Position numbers and translations under genes: made by a program. Below, one piece after another: positions 43,853-54,644 of a DNA stretch of 64,000 nt. The DNA comes from Periplaneta americana (taxonomy: Eukaryota > Arthropoda > Insecta > Blattodea > Blattidae): positions 191,721,627-191,785,626 of the forward strand of contig NC_091120.1 of assembly GCF_040183065.1 (NCBI RefSeq), given 5' to 3'. Position 1 is the stretch's first letter. Every line of letters begins with the position of its first letter. The notes under the pieces are model-generated. The model saw only the letters and a list, made by a program, of their open reading frames with translations, ran no database searches and was not told the origin of the DNA.

Positions 43853-44200
43853 AAAATTAATTGTATTAAATTAAACAACTCTACATGTCAGAGTAGTCTA
43901 CTTTTCAGAAATAAGTGTTTATTACATGCAGGAAAAATATTAAAGATGTCCGAGAGACCATAACAATGTTATGGTTACCAAATGAAGTAACCGCAGAATT
44001 TCTTTGTTTTTCTTTTTTCATACTCTGATAAAACTGGTTTGAAAAAATATTGTTAGTAATGTTTTTTATACCTTTATCAGATATTTAAGTTCTAATAAGT
44101 CTTGTTGTGGTACTTTGTAATTTTTGTCCAATTTTGAGTTCATTTTCTTATAAAAGTTTAGAAATTTAAAGCCTGAATTTTTTGATAATATTTGCGGTCG
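43853..44200. repeat. Repeat family R1, right direct copy
   Basis: Repeats 42916-43143 and continues a further ~120 bp (TATCAGATATTTAAGTTCTA to about 44200), which matches 41660-41766 in the inverse orientation. No coding recognised. Confidence 0.9.
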
Positions 44201-44748
44201 TTCACCAAAACAGTCCTAAAAATTAGCAATAGAGTACAAATTAAAATTGTGTTTGACAATTGAAAATCTCTTAGCATTTCTGCATTGGGACTGCACAAAG
44301 CTGAGCGGGGTGTAATGAAAGAGCATCATGGCCAGATTACAGTGGCTTCTAATCCGTCGCAGACTCTCCCCCGCTTGTGGATGTTTTGCTTAATGGAGTG
44401 TGACGTCTGGAAGACGTGATTGTGTGGTACACGCCCATCGGGAGTCAGGCTGGTGACATTGTCCCCGCCCGCGAGCAAACACACCTGACAGCGACTCTGC
44501 AAACATTATTGTTGTTATTACAACGCCGGTGTACACCTGTCCAGCGTGAGCCGCTCTTTGTCACCGGGTATTGTCTCCCTCTATGACTACGCTCTCAGCA
44601 TGGCCTACGCTGTTCTCTGCCCCGGCGACAGACTGAAGTCACTTCTGGATATAATCGTCATCATCGTCATCATCATCATCATCATCAGTTACTGTTTTGT
44701 CGTCCTGGACAAACCGCAAAACAAAAACTGGACTTAATAAATATACAT
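44201..44748. other. G+C-rich island, unassigned
   Basis: 44280-44650 is far richer in G+C and CpG than its surroundings and matches no other part of the window. A 63-codon frame at 44546-44737 (MSRSLSPGIVSLYDYALSMA...) has an Ile-rich stretch that is simply a CAT microsatellite. It could be host DNA such as a promoter or exon. Confidence 0.35.
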
Positions 44749-44751
44749 TAA

Positions 44752-45354
44752 CAGTCTTACTAATAAACCGTGTATAGTTTTTATACTATACTTATGCAGA
44801 GTTGAGACAGAAAACTTTACTAATAAACCATGCATAAGCGATGGACGTATAAACAGCCTGTAAGTATACAATGGGAATTGCTTTGCAGTAGTTGTATACA
44901 CGAAACCCCTTGTTTAAGCGTTGTATATAGAGAAAAAATGGCCGCCCCTACAACAGCTGTTCGTATCGACTGTCATTTTATGATGATGGTTGCCTAGTAA
45001 CCAAAGAAGAACAAACCAAAGAGCACAGAATAATTAGAATAATATTACTGTAGCTTGTACTCTTTGACCAAAATATAGTATGGTAATCGATTAGAGCCAG
45101 TTGTACTATCGATATTTAACACGCCACACTAGAGCGCTCTACCGGGTGCAATAGAGAACCTCAGATATTCTATTATCTTCCGTAACGAAGTAATGACGAA
45201 ACTATGACGTAGCTGTGTAACAGTTATACTGTTATACACGACGTATGTAGTGATTATTAGTAAGGAATTTGCACACGACTTATAAACGAGCTACTCATTG
45301 TATCAGTATAAGACAGTTAAACGTCTGTATATAGAGTTTTTATTAGTAAGACCG
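44752..45354 (+). mobile_element. Harbinger-like MITE copy A with TAA duplication
   Basis: CAGTCTTACTAATAAACCGT at the left and TTATTAGTAAGACCG at the right are inverted. TAA occurs at 44749-44751 and 45355-45357, the 3-bp target typical of PIF/Harbinger. At 603 bp it is the longest copy; it keeps a 43-bp block (GCTTGTACTCTTTGACCAAA...) that copy B lacks. No coding. Confidence 0.85.
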
Positions 45355-45357
45355 TAA

Positions 45358-45917
45358 CAGTCTTACTAATAAACCGTGTATAGTTTTTATACGAGACTTA
45401 TGCAGAGTTGAGACAGAAAACTTTACTAATAAACCATGCAGAAGCTATGGACGTATAAACAGGTTGTAACTATACAATGGGAATTGCTTTGCAGTCGTTG
45501 TATACACGAAACCCCTTGTTTAAGCGTTGTATATAGAGAAAAAATGGCCGCCCCTCTAACAGCTGTTCGTATCGACTGTCATTTTATGATGATGGTTGCC
45601 TTGTAACCACAGAAGAACAAACCAAAGAGCACAGAATAATTAGAATAATATTACTATAGCCAGTTGTACTATCGATACTTAACACGCCACACTAGAGCGC
45701 TCTACCGGATGCAATAGAGAACCTCAGATATTCTATTACCTTTCGTAACGAAGTAATGACGAAACTATGACGTAGCTGTGTAACAGTTGTACTGTTATAC
45801 GCGACATACGAGTATGTAGTGATTATTAGTAAGGAATTTACACACGACGTATAAATGAGCTACTCATTGTATAAGACAGTTAAACGTCTGTCTATAGAGT
45901 TTTTATTAGTAAGACCG
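45358..45917 (+). mobile_element. Harbinger-like MITE copy B, tandem with copy A
   Basis: Same termini and orientation as copy A, and shares the single TAA at 45355-45357 with it. The right flank is AAT rather than TAA. It has a 43-bp internal deletion relative to A. Confidence 0.85.
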
Positions 45918-46129
45918 AATATATATACAATAAAAAAAAGTAAAGTCCGAATTTCTCCGTACATTTCAACCAACTCACAGCGTATTTCCAACACAACTCT
46001 ATTATTTACTCTTTTTAATTATTTTCTTCCTTATTCTATCTTCTCTTTCGTTCTTTGTTTTTATCGACTCTTCTCTTTCTATACTTCTGTCTCTTTAACC
46101 TTGAATAACGTTCAGTTACGAACCTCCGC

Positions 46130-46540
46130 TATTCATATACATTTCGCTAGTCTGCGCTATGAGCGTGCTAAACTAGCCCCGGCTATTGACTGGTTATTTG
46201 TACAGCATTCATATCATATCATATCATATTGCTAACACTGGTTTAAATGTTATGTTTTATTTAACGACGCTCGCAACTGCAGGGGTTATATCAGCGTCGC
46301 CGGATGTGCCGGAATTTTGTCCCGCAGGACTTCTTTTACATGCCAGTAAATCTACTGACATGAGATTTAAGCACTTAAATGCCATCGACCTGCCCCGGGA
46401 TCGAACCCGCAACCTTGGTTATAGAAGGCCAGCGCTATACCAACTCGCCAACCAGGTCGACTAACACTGGTTTATGAATGCGAAAAACGTTAGTTCGCTG
46501 ATCATCCACCGGAAGCCCGCGCTAAGAATGTCTATGAATA
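46130..46540. mobile_element. Small TATTCATAGACAT MITE carrying a SINE
   Basis: The ends TATTCATATACAT and ATGTCTATGAATA are inverted. Without the SINE it is about 180 bp and matches 63442-63618 throughout (GAGCGTGCTAAACT, CCCCGGCTAT, GTTAGTTCGCTGATCATCCA). ATCATATCATATC in the centre varies in copy number. Confidence 0.85.
46246..46460 (-). mobile_element. tRNA-derived SINE, family A, with 14-bp TSD
   Basis: CTAACACTGGTTTA lies at 46232-46245 and 46461-46474. The minus strand reads a tRNA-like head (TCGACCTGGTTGGCGAGTTG, then B box GGTTCGATCCC) and ends GTTAAATAAAACATAACATT. The same MITE at 63535-63553 shows the unoccupied site. Confidence 0.95.
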
Positions 46541-46808
46541 CGGCCCGAAATGCCCTGGTGCGTAACGTCGTTAAATACCAATATCTCAGTTTTCATTTTT
46601 CATTTCACCTATTGTATTCCATAGATATTATACTAGCATGGAAGCTTTAAGATGTGAAACAAGTCAAGATTTTACATAATAGTCATAATTTAAAACTTAA
46701 CAAAAATAAATTCCTAACCGCAATATTTTTTTACTGTGTTTGTCACTCTATACCGTAATGCTCAATACTCACTAAAAATTGCATTTTTATAGTTACTGTA
46801 GTTTGTGT
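46541..46808. other. Spacer with a dispersed repeat fragment
   Basis: 46600-46700 resembles 25880-25975 (TATTCCATAGATATTATACT..GGAAGCTTTAAGATGTG). No other feature. Confidence 0.5.
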
Positions 46809-48412
46809 ATAGAAATAATCGGGACGAAATTGAAATGCAAACTGCTGAGCCATTTATACCCGAACCCACGCTTTCAGAAGTCGAAATTGCGATAGAAAAT
46901 CTGAAAAAGTACAAGTCTCCAGGTATCGATCAAATTCCAGCAGAATTAATACAAGAGGGTGGAAGTGCGTTATATAGCGAAATTTATAAACTTGTACTTG
47001 CTATTTGGGAAAAGGAAATTATACCCGAACAATGGAAGGAGTCCATAATTGTACCTATTTTTAAAAAGGGGGACAAGACCAACTGTGGTAACTTTCGAGG
47101 AATATCACTTTTGTTGACATCGTACAAAATTTTGTCCAATATTCTTTTGAGAAGATTAACTCCGTACGTAGATGAAATTATTGGGGATCATCAGTGCTGT
47201 TTTCGGCGTAATAGATCGACTATTGATCAGATTTTTTGTATTCGACAGATAATGGAGAAAAAATGGGAGTATATAAGGGTACAGTACATCAGTTATTCAT
47301 ATATTTCAAAAAGGCATATGACTCGGTTAAGAGGGAAGTATTATATGATATTCTTATTGAATTTGGTATTCCCAAGAAACTAGTTCGATTAATTAAAATG
47401 TGTCTTAGTGAAACTTACAGCAGAGTCCGTATAGGCCAGTTTCTATCTCACGCTTTTCCAATTCACTGCGGGCTAAAGCAGGGAGATGCACTATCATCTT
47501 TACTTTTTAACTTCGCTCTAGAATATGCCATTAGGAAAGTTCAAAATAACACAGAGGGTTTGGAATTGAATGGGTTACATCAGCTTCTTGTCTATGCGGA
47601 TGACGTGAATATGTTACGAGAAAATCCACAAACGATTAGGGGAAATGCGGAAATTCTAGTTGAAGCAAGTAAAGTGATTGGGTTGGAAGTAAATCCCAGA
47701 AAGACTAAGTATATGATTATGTCTCGTGACCAGAATGTAGTACGAAATGGAACTATAAAAATTGGAGATTTATCCTTCGAAGAGGTGGAAAAATTCAAAT
47801 ATCTTGGAGCAACAGTAACAAACATAAATGACACTCGGGAGGAAATTAAACACAGAATAAATATGGGAAATACCTGTTATTATTCGGTTGAGAAGCTTTT
47901 GTCATCTAGTCTTCTGTCAAAAAATCTGAAAGTTGAATTTATAAAACAGTTACATTACCGGTTGTTCTTCATGGTTGTGAAACTTGGACTCTCACTTTGA
48001 GAGAGGAACAGAGATTAAGGGTGTTTGAGAATAAGGTTCTTAGGAAAATATTTGGGACTAAGAGGGATGAAGTTAAAGGAGAATGGAGAAAGTTACACAA
48101 CGCAGAGCTGCACGCATTGTATACTTCACCTGACATAATTAGGACCATAAAATCCAGACGTTTGAGATGGGCAGGACATGTAGCACGTATGGGCGAATCC
48201 AGAAATGCATATAGAGTGTTCGTTGGGAGGCCGGAGGGCAAAAGACCTTTAGGGAGACCGAGACGTAGATGGGAAGATAGTATTAAAATGGATTTGAGGG
48301 AGGTAGGATATGATGGTAGAGACTGGATTAATCTTGCTCAGGATAGGGACCAATGGCGGGCTTATGTGAGGGCGGCAATGAACCTCCGGGTTCCTTAAAA
48401 GCCAGCCAGTAA
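46809..48412 (+). pseudogene. RTE LINE, 5'-truncated copy with intact YADD box
   Basis: Frames in order: [37 protein letters not shown] (fingers); after a 2-base insertion near 47272, [14 protein letters not shown] (motif A region), [20 protein letters not shown] (motif B), [16 protein letters not shown] (motif C) and [14 protein letters not shown]; after a frameshift near 47935, the C-terminal [40 protein letters not shown]. It ends AMNLRVP, stop, then AGTAAGTAAGTA. The endonuclease domain is absent. Only a few lesions suggest a fairly young copy. Reverse-strand frames are shadows. Confidence 0.95.
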
Positions 48413-48419
48413 GTAAGTA

Positions 48420-49645
48420 TTAATGAAATAAACCCGAAAGGACCGAGAATGTTAAAGCCTACAGGTAAGTTTAAATAAATCACATAGGCCTTTATATGTA
48501 GCCTATGTTAATACCAGCTTCGTATAATTACATTAGGTTCATCTATGTTAACCTACAAATTATTATTTTCTTTCTTTTATAATCTCTGCTGGGTCGTACA
48601 ATTAACAAAATAATCATGCTTCTTATACTAACAGTCGCATACCAAAGAGGGTTAACGACCGATACCAGTGATGTTTTTTCACTATAATTCTCATTATATT
48701 GATTTTATATTAACGATTTATGACATTTGTCATTATGGCATAATCAATCAGTTAATCATAATAGCCTCCAGTGACAATTCATTATTGAGTTATGATTACC
48801 TATTGTAAATAAACGTGTTGTTGACATTTCATTACCGGTACATGCCCCTTTTTTCAAACTTTAGAATGAGGTATTAAAATCAATCAATTCTAGATCTTTT
48901 TATAAACATACATTTAAAACAAAAACACAACAATCTTGGTCCTCTTAAATTTTAGTGCATTATTCTTTCTTTTGAAGGTTTAACCATGCCGTCACCAACA
49001 TGACGATGTAGTTTCAATAATACTGAAAAATTCTGCAATCAGTTTCATGGCCGCTCTCTAATTTGCAGATTCCAATAGAATATATACTCATTCTTGGTAG
49101 ACCATAAGAGGGATCCTGAAAGAATTATGTCTAGTACAGAATATTTGCCCTAATGGAATCAAATTCCTGAAAACTATTCTTTCTCTCAATGGTAAGTGGG
49201 AGCCGGATGGAAAGTTTTAATTCTCTCCTGCCCCTGAATGTAGATAAACCGCATCACAATTCAGCACACGCAATTTATCCGAAGTCTTCTGATTACGCGG
49301 GATCCAATAGCGGAAGATTTTTTTTTTTTTTTTTCAGCTTTTATTGCTTCCTCGTAAGTGGCTGCTGGATTTGCAAGAATAAACCATACCTGCGTTTATC
49401 TCCTTGAGGGCAACAGCGGCACACGTCCATATACACATCGAGTGATTGCATTAGAATTGTTAGTCTGGCTTTTCGCTACCAAACAGCATTTAGCCTTTTG
49501 CTGAAATTGTGTTATTGTGCAGATTTCGCCAATTATCTACACCTGGGCGCTTGATTTTTTCGCTTTATTTTTGTGGTATTTAAGGTGTTAGTGTTATTTT
49601 TAAATGTTGTTCGTGGTTGTTTTACTATTATGTACAATTCTTTTA
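48420..49645. other. No recognised feature
   Basis: AT-rich, with a T-run at 49319-49334. Short frames such as 49189-49407 have no motifs. Confidence 0.4.
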
Positions 49646-50196
49646 CAGTCTTACTAATAAACCGTGTATAGTTTTTATACGAGACTTATGCAGAGTTGAG
49701 ACAAAAAACGTTACTAATAAACCGTGCATAAGCAATGGACGTATAAACAGTCTGTAACTATACAATGGGAATTGCTTTGCAGTAGTTATATACACGAAAC
49801 CCTTTGTTTACGAGTTGTATATAGAAAAAAAATGGCCGACCCTCTAACAGCTGTTTGTATCGACTGTCATTTTATGATTGTAACCACAGAAGAACAAACC
49901 ATAGAGCACAGAATAATTACAATAATATTGCTGTAGCTTGTACTCTTTGATCAAAATATATAGTATGGTAATCGATCAGAGCCAGTTGTACTATCGATAT
50001 TTAACACGGCACACTAGAGCGCTCTATCGGATGCAATAGAGGACTCCAGATATTCTATTACCTTTCGTAATGAAGTAATGACGAAACTATGACGTAGCTG
50101 TGTAACAGTTATACACGACGTATGTAGTGATTATTAGTAAGGAATTTACACACGACTCATAAACGAGCTACTCATTGTATAATTATAGTAAGACCG
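49646..50196 (+). mobile_element. Harbinger-like MITE copy C
   Basis: CAGTCTTACTAATAAACCGT at the left and ATAGTAAGACCG at the right, with TTA and TTG beside them. The right end has a deletion that removes part of the terminal repeat. The 70-codon frame 49724-49936 is disrupted in sister copies. Confidence 0.85.
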
Positions 50197-50601
50197 TTGA
50201 TTTATATTCCCACAGTTTCCTAACCAACGACTTGCTCTCAACCCTATTGAAGTGCAGTGCAAAATTCTCATTAATTAATTAATTAATTCATTGATCGTTT
50301 TCTGCTCAAGGGCAGCACCTTCACTGCAAACCCAGCATTCTCCAATCTGCTCTATTTTCCACCATCATCTTGGTCTCTGCATAAGTTCCATATTCAATGC
50401 AATTCATTTTATTTTGGCCATTAGACATACAGTTTTAGGCTTCGAAAAACTTATAATGCATTTGAAAAAAAACACTAATAAAAGAAACAGTAAAATTTAA
50501 ATAATTCAATGTAAACATGAAATAATTTGAAACTTTGAAATTAAAGAAAACAGTTGACCTTTAATATATTAATTGTAACTAACTGCAATTAAATGTATTT
50601 A
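50197..50601. other. No recognised feature; short (ATTA)n run
   Basis: ATTAATTAATTAATTAATT at about 50269-50288. Otherwise unassigned. Confidence 0.4.
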
Positions 50602-50825
50602 TTAAAAAACAATTTCATACAAGTTTGTGTTGAAAAATTCATCAACAGAATAAAAAGGATTATTTAATAACCAATTGTAAAATCTAGTTTTGAAGCTATT
50701 GATTGGTAATTTATAGTATTGAATGGGTGGCTTATATAATTTCATCTCCATAATTGAAAAGTTTGTGTTGCTCTTGTGTAATCTGCAATATGGAATATTA
50801 ATTTGTTCATTATCTTAATATATGA
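50602..50825 (-). pseudogene. Jockey-like LINE reverse-transcriptase C-terminus
   Basis: The minus-strand frame reads INIPYCRLHKSNTNFSIMEM, KLYKPPIQYYKLPINSFKTR and FYNWLLNNPFYSVDEFFNTN, then LYEIVF and a stop at 50602-50604. The LP..FK...FL...FYSVDEF pattern is the usual C-terminus of Jockey-like elements. It is open throughout but truncated at its 5' side near a GT microsatellite. Confidence 0.7.
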
Positions 50826-50837
50826 AATTGAATGTGG

Positions 50838-50844
50838 GTATGTA

Positions 50845-50889
<45 letters not shown>
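50838..50889. repeat. (GT)n microsatellite
   Basis: GTATGTATG followed by about 20 TG dinucleotides. The Thr/His frame on the minus strand is an artefact. Confidence 0.95.
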
Positions 50890-50891
<2 letters not shown>

Positions 50892-51492
50892 TCTCTATAC
50901 ATATCTACACGCTTTGACCGATATGTGCCAAAGTTTGCACATTTAACCTTCATAACCAGGAGAAAAACATAGGCTACATTAAAATTGTGCAAATGGAAGT
51001 TAAATTAATTAAAATTATAAAAAATAAAAGTAAATAGATCAAATCTTCATGTATAATATTAAAATACAAAATCTTTTACAGTCAATTGTTCTTTTATTTT
51101 TGTCTGTTGTATTCAACATCGACTTTCACGAGGCCTTGGAAATTTTAACACAAAATTAAATTACATTGTTGTTACAGATCGCGAAGGCTAAAACTAGATA
51201 ATTTATTTGAAAAATGAATTCTATTCAACAATACTTAACATAAAACACAATAAAACATGTTACGATAACAATTTACACAGATTTGAAAACATTTACACAG
51301 ATTTAAAAACAAACGTTTTCGCCAATTTTGATTGGCATCTTCAGGTCGTGTAGGTCGAATGGAACATGTTATAAAAAGTGAACACTTGGTATATGACGTT
51401 AAAAACCAAAGTTACAACAGTAATATCACTTAAAAACAGAGAATAGAATATAGCAAAAAGCCTCCACGATGTGTGTAGAATCACTGTGTTGA
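50890..51492. other. Spacer; possible start of a foldback family
   Basis: Two near-identical phrases AATTTACACAGATTTGAAAA and ATTTACACAGATTTAAAAAC (51269-51310) precede GTTTTCGCCAATTTTGATTG and GCATCTTCAGGTCGTG. No gene found. Confidence 0.4.
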
Positions 51493-51634
51493 AAGAGGCG
51501 TGTGTGAACCAAGGAAACAGCAGAACTCTTCTGTCATTGCAGATACAGTTTTCAAGATAGATTTTAAGATCTTGAAAACTGTATCTGCAATGACAGAAGA
51601 GTTTTGCTGTTTCCTTGGTTCACACACGCCTCTT
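51493..51634. repeat. Near-perfect hairpin, 66-bp arms, 10-bp loop
   Basis: Left arm 51493-51558 and right arm 51569-51634 are reverse complements with one mismatch (CAGCAGAACTCTT against AAGAGTTTTGCTG). The loop is AGATTTTAAG. Minus-strand frame 51481-51789 crosses it and is not a credible gene. Confidence 0.95.
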
Positions 51635-52333
51635 AACGGAACCAATATGCCTTTGAAATTAGATAATTTATAATTTACGCAGTTCAGGACCGTTTTATGA
51701 ATTCCTCGATGCATTTTTGTAGATAGTGAGCAAACTGTTTTATACAACTGAATTCTAGAATTCTTTGAAACTACAAGGATTGCTAACACATCATTTACTT
51801 AATAATGAATAACCAATAGTACTATTGCGAAATATGACCCACCAAAATTATGCACGAATAAGAATTGGTGTGAAAAACTCATACGAAACGTAATAGAATA
51901 GGCAATATTAACTGCAAAAATAAAAGGAGATGTTTTCATTCCACGTATTGCTAGGATACTCATTCAATTTTAAGCAACTGCAATTTCAATGCCACTAGCA
52001 TTTGTAATGGCCATATTAAAATGAAGTTCAAGGACAGTCGTTCAAAGTCGCAGATATTAACTTAAACACTGCGTGTTTTTCACATCCTTAACTATATTTT
52101 ATGCAAAGAAGTGAAAAAAAAAGATTTTACACATATCAATAAGCAATTCAATGATACTTTTGTCATGTTCCTAATGTAGTATGTGAATGTACATAAGCGC
52201 ACTGAAAATAACGTATTAATTCTCAAAATATTGTTGTTCACGTTGCAAATTTAGTATGTTAAGCGTTGTGAAAATAAAAATCTCTTAATTTATAAAATAT
52301 CGGTAGGCCTATACGTTTATCACAATATTAGTC
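51635..52333. other. No recognised feature
   Basis: AT-rich spacer between the hairpin and the TATGCTCGACC repeat. Confidence 0.4.
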
Positions 52334-52917
52334 TTTATGCTCGACCATGCCGAAATGTAGTAATTATACACCTGGTAGCAGACCTTTAATGGACCTCATT
52401 AAAGTACACCTACTCATTAAAGGTCAGGTCTTTCAGCCAATGACGACTCAGGTTACAACTGTTCAGCCAATGACAGGTCAGCTTTGTACCGTTATAAAAC
52501 CGCAAGTATCGATTATTCTCGGATATGCAATCGAAAGAGAATTAGCGAAAAGTCACGGAGGCTGGAAATCCAATACTGTCGCAGAAGGTTATGTTCTGTT
52601 ACTATAATAATTAGCGTTAATTGTAAATAATATTCAAATAAATTCAATTTGTCATCTTGTTTTTCATTGTCTAATTTAATTTCAATGTTATCTCTGTAGG
52701 TTCTTATGGCCTAGCAAGGTCAATGTGGATATCTGTTCCTCGGAAAAAATCAATACTTTCGCGTCTGCGCACATCTCACAACATACGGGACATTGGCCAA
52801 GGTCAGATACAAAGAAAATTAATAATATCAAGTTAGAAATATGGTCGAGCATAAAAAGTCGTATGAAACTCGCCTATAATGGTAATTAAGAAGCTCGTAT
52901 GAAAATTATGAAACTCG
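52334..52917 (+). mobile_element. TATGCTCGACC repeat, copy 3, fused to a Helitron
   Basis: Matches copies 1 and 2 from TTTATGCTCGACCATGCCGA through ATGGTCGAGCATAAAAAGTC and half of the hairpin tail, then stops at GAAACTCGC and continues as Helitron sequence. The second hairpin arm is missing. Confidence 0.85.
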
Positions 52918-53840
52918 CGATAATGGCTGAACGGATTTCGATGAAAATTGGAATATAAATTAAGTTCGTTGTAACTTAGATTTTAGGCTATATGTCATTC
53001 AAAATACATTATTTAAAAGGGGGGTTACAAGGGGGCATGAATTAAATAAATCGAAATATCTCGCATATTATTGATTTTTGTGAAAAATGTTACATAACAA
53101 AAGTTTCCTTAAATATAATTTGCGATAAGTTTTATTCTTTGAAAAATTTTGATAGGATTGATATTTAATGAGATAAATGACTTTTAAAATTAAAATAACT
53201 TGCCATCTAAGGCCGTGTAATGAATTAAAAAACAAATGACTTCGTCTATAAGGGGCCTTGGACAGCAACAATCGAAAGCTATGAAAGATAGCCTACAGAG
53301 AATGTTTCTGTGTTTGTATGAAGTAATATCGGAAGCTAAATTTGTATAATTAATTATTATTTCACCATTGGAAAGTGTAGTTTCTCTAGATGGACATAAT
53401 GCTATAATGTTATTACAGTAACGTCTGAGTAAATCGAGGATAGGTAAGATTAAAATAGCTTCTTATGCACAGAAAATTTGATAGACTATTTTGTACATTC
53501 GTTTTCTGTATTTCTTAAAATAATATTTATGTACACTCATTTTAATCTCAGAGAATTAAAGAACAACGAGAGTGTATTGATTTAGTATGCAGTAATAGTA
53601 CGTTAGCTTAGCAATCCATTATTTTATAATTCAAATTTTAACTATGCTCAATTGAATCGTGTTAAAATACGTAAAATATATATGCAATAAATGCAATGCG
53701 AAAAAAATTGGGTAATGAGCGAAGCAGATTATCTTGCGCTGTTGTAAAAGTTGTTCCCTGGATCAAACGTCCTATTTTAATTATGTAATTACTTTATATT
53801 TATTTCTAATAGGTGCAGCGGAGCGCACGGGTACGGCTAG
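52918..53840 (+). mobile_element. Helitron, 5'-truncated relative of 11175-12146
   Basis: Joins at CGATAATGGCTGAACGG, lacking the first ~160 bp of the full copy. It ends GAGCGCACGGGTACGGCTAG then T, with the same hairpin. The central 53525-53745 differs from copy 1, so they are subfamilies rather than simple duplicates. Confidence 0.88.
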
Positions 53841-53844
53841 TACT

Positions 53845-54180
53845 TAATATTGTATTACACCAACAATTGTTCAAACTGACGGCTACCACATTTATTGCAG
53901 GAATCTTTTACTTGTGTCTCGTGAATAACACTTTTAATATAACCCCAAAACAAGTAATGGAGAGGCATCAAATCAGGGGAGCGGGCTGGCCATTGAACCG
54001 GACCACTTCTTCCAATTTATGCCCGGGATATGGTGGATTTACAAGGGCTCGTACAGCTACAGTAAAGTCTGCTGGTGCTCCGTCGTATTGCATCCACATC
54101 TTATGACGCACCTTTTCTAACATCTTAGACAGTGTGTAAAATTCACGTGGCGGGGATGATGGTAACGAATTGTACATTTT
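53845..54180 (-). pseudogene. Mariner-like transposase C-terminal fragment
   Basis: The minus strand reads MWMQYDGAPADFTVAVRALV (second catalytic Asp in DGAPA.F), then with a frameshift QWPARSPDLMPLHYLFWGYI and KSVIHETQ. The family has D in the PLD(F/Y) position; here it is PLH. It ends QLLV-stop next to the Helitron terminus. The N-terminal half is absent. Confidence 0.85.
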
Positions 54181-54644
54181 GGAATATGATATAACTTTTT
54201 AACTGTTCATACATTCATTAATTAAAGTTCCTTCTTTCTTTTGTTTCAGGTGAGTACGAAACTGATAATGCCTCCCAGCAACGTGTTTGTTACTGTATGT
54301 CCAGTGTTGTCTAAGGTCCACTCATGAAACTAGACGTGAAGTCACATCAAAGGTAACTCGTTTGTAAATTGTGATGTTTGTTTGCATGAAATGAAGGTCT
54401 TTTGAATTCCTTGCCTTCCAAACCGAAATAATTTCCTTAAGTTATGCTCAAATTACGCTAAAAAATAGAAAATTAATGTATTTCAAATAATGTTAGATAA
54501 TAGAAAGAGAATATTATGAGACAATTGTGAAAATACAGCACTATCAGGATGCATATCTAAAGAAAGAAGTTACCATATAGTGAGTGACCGTTAAAGCCAG
54601 TATGATCAGAATGAATTGCTATGCAGGTTATCCTTTAAGGTATT
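54181..54644. other. No recognised feature
   Basis: Unassigned DNA upstream of the LINE. Confidence 0.4.

Noticed and set aside
44546-44737. Small membrane protein suggested by an Ile-rich segment
   Set aside because: The Ile run is encoded by a CAT/ATC microsatellite, so the apparent membrane helix is an artefact.
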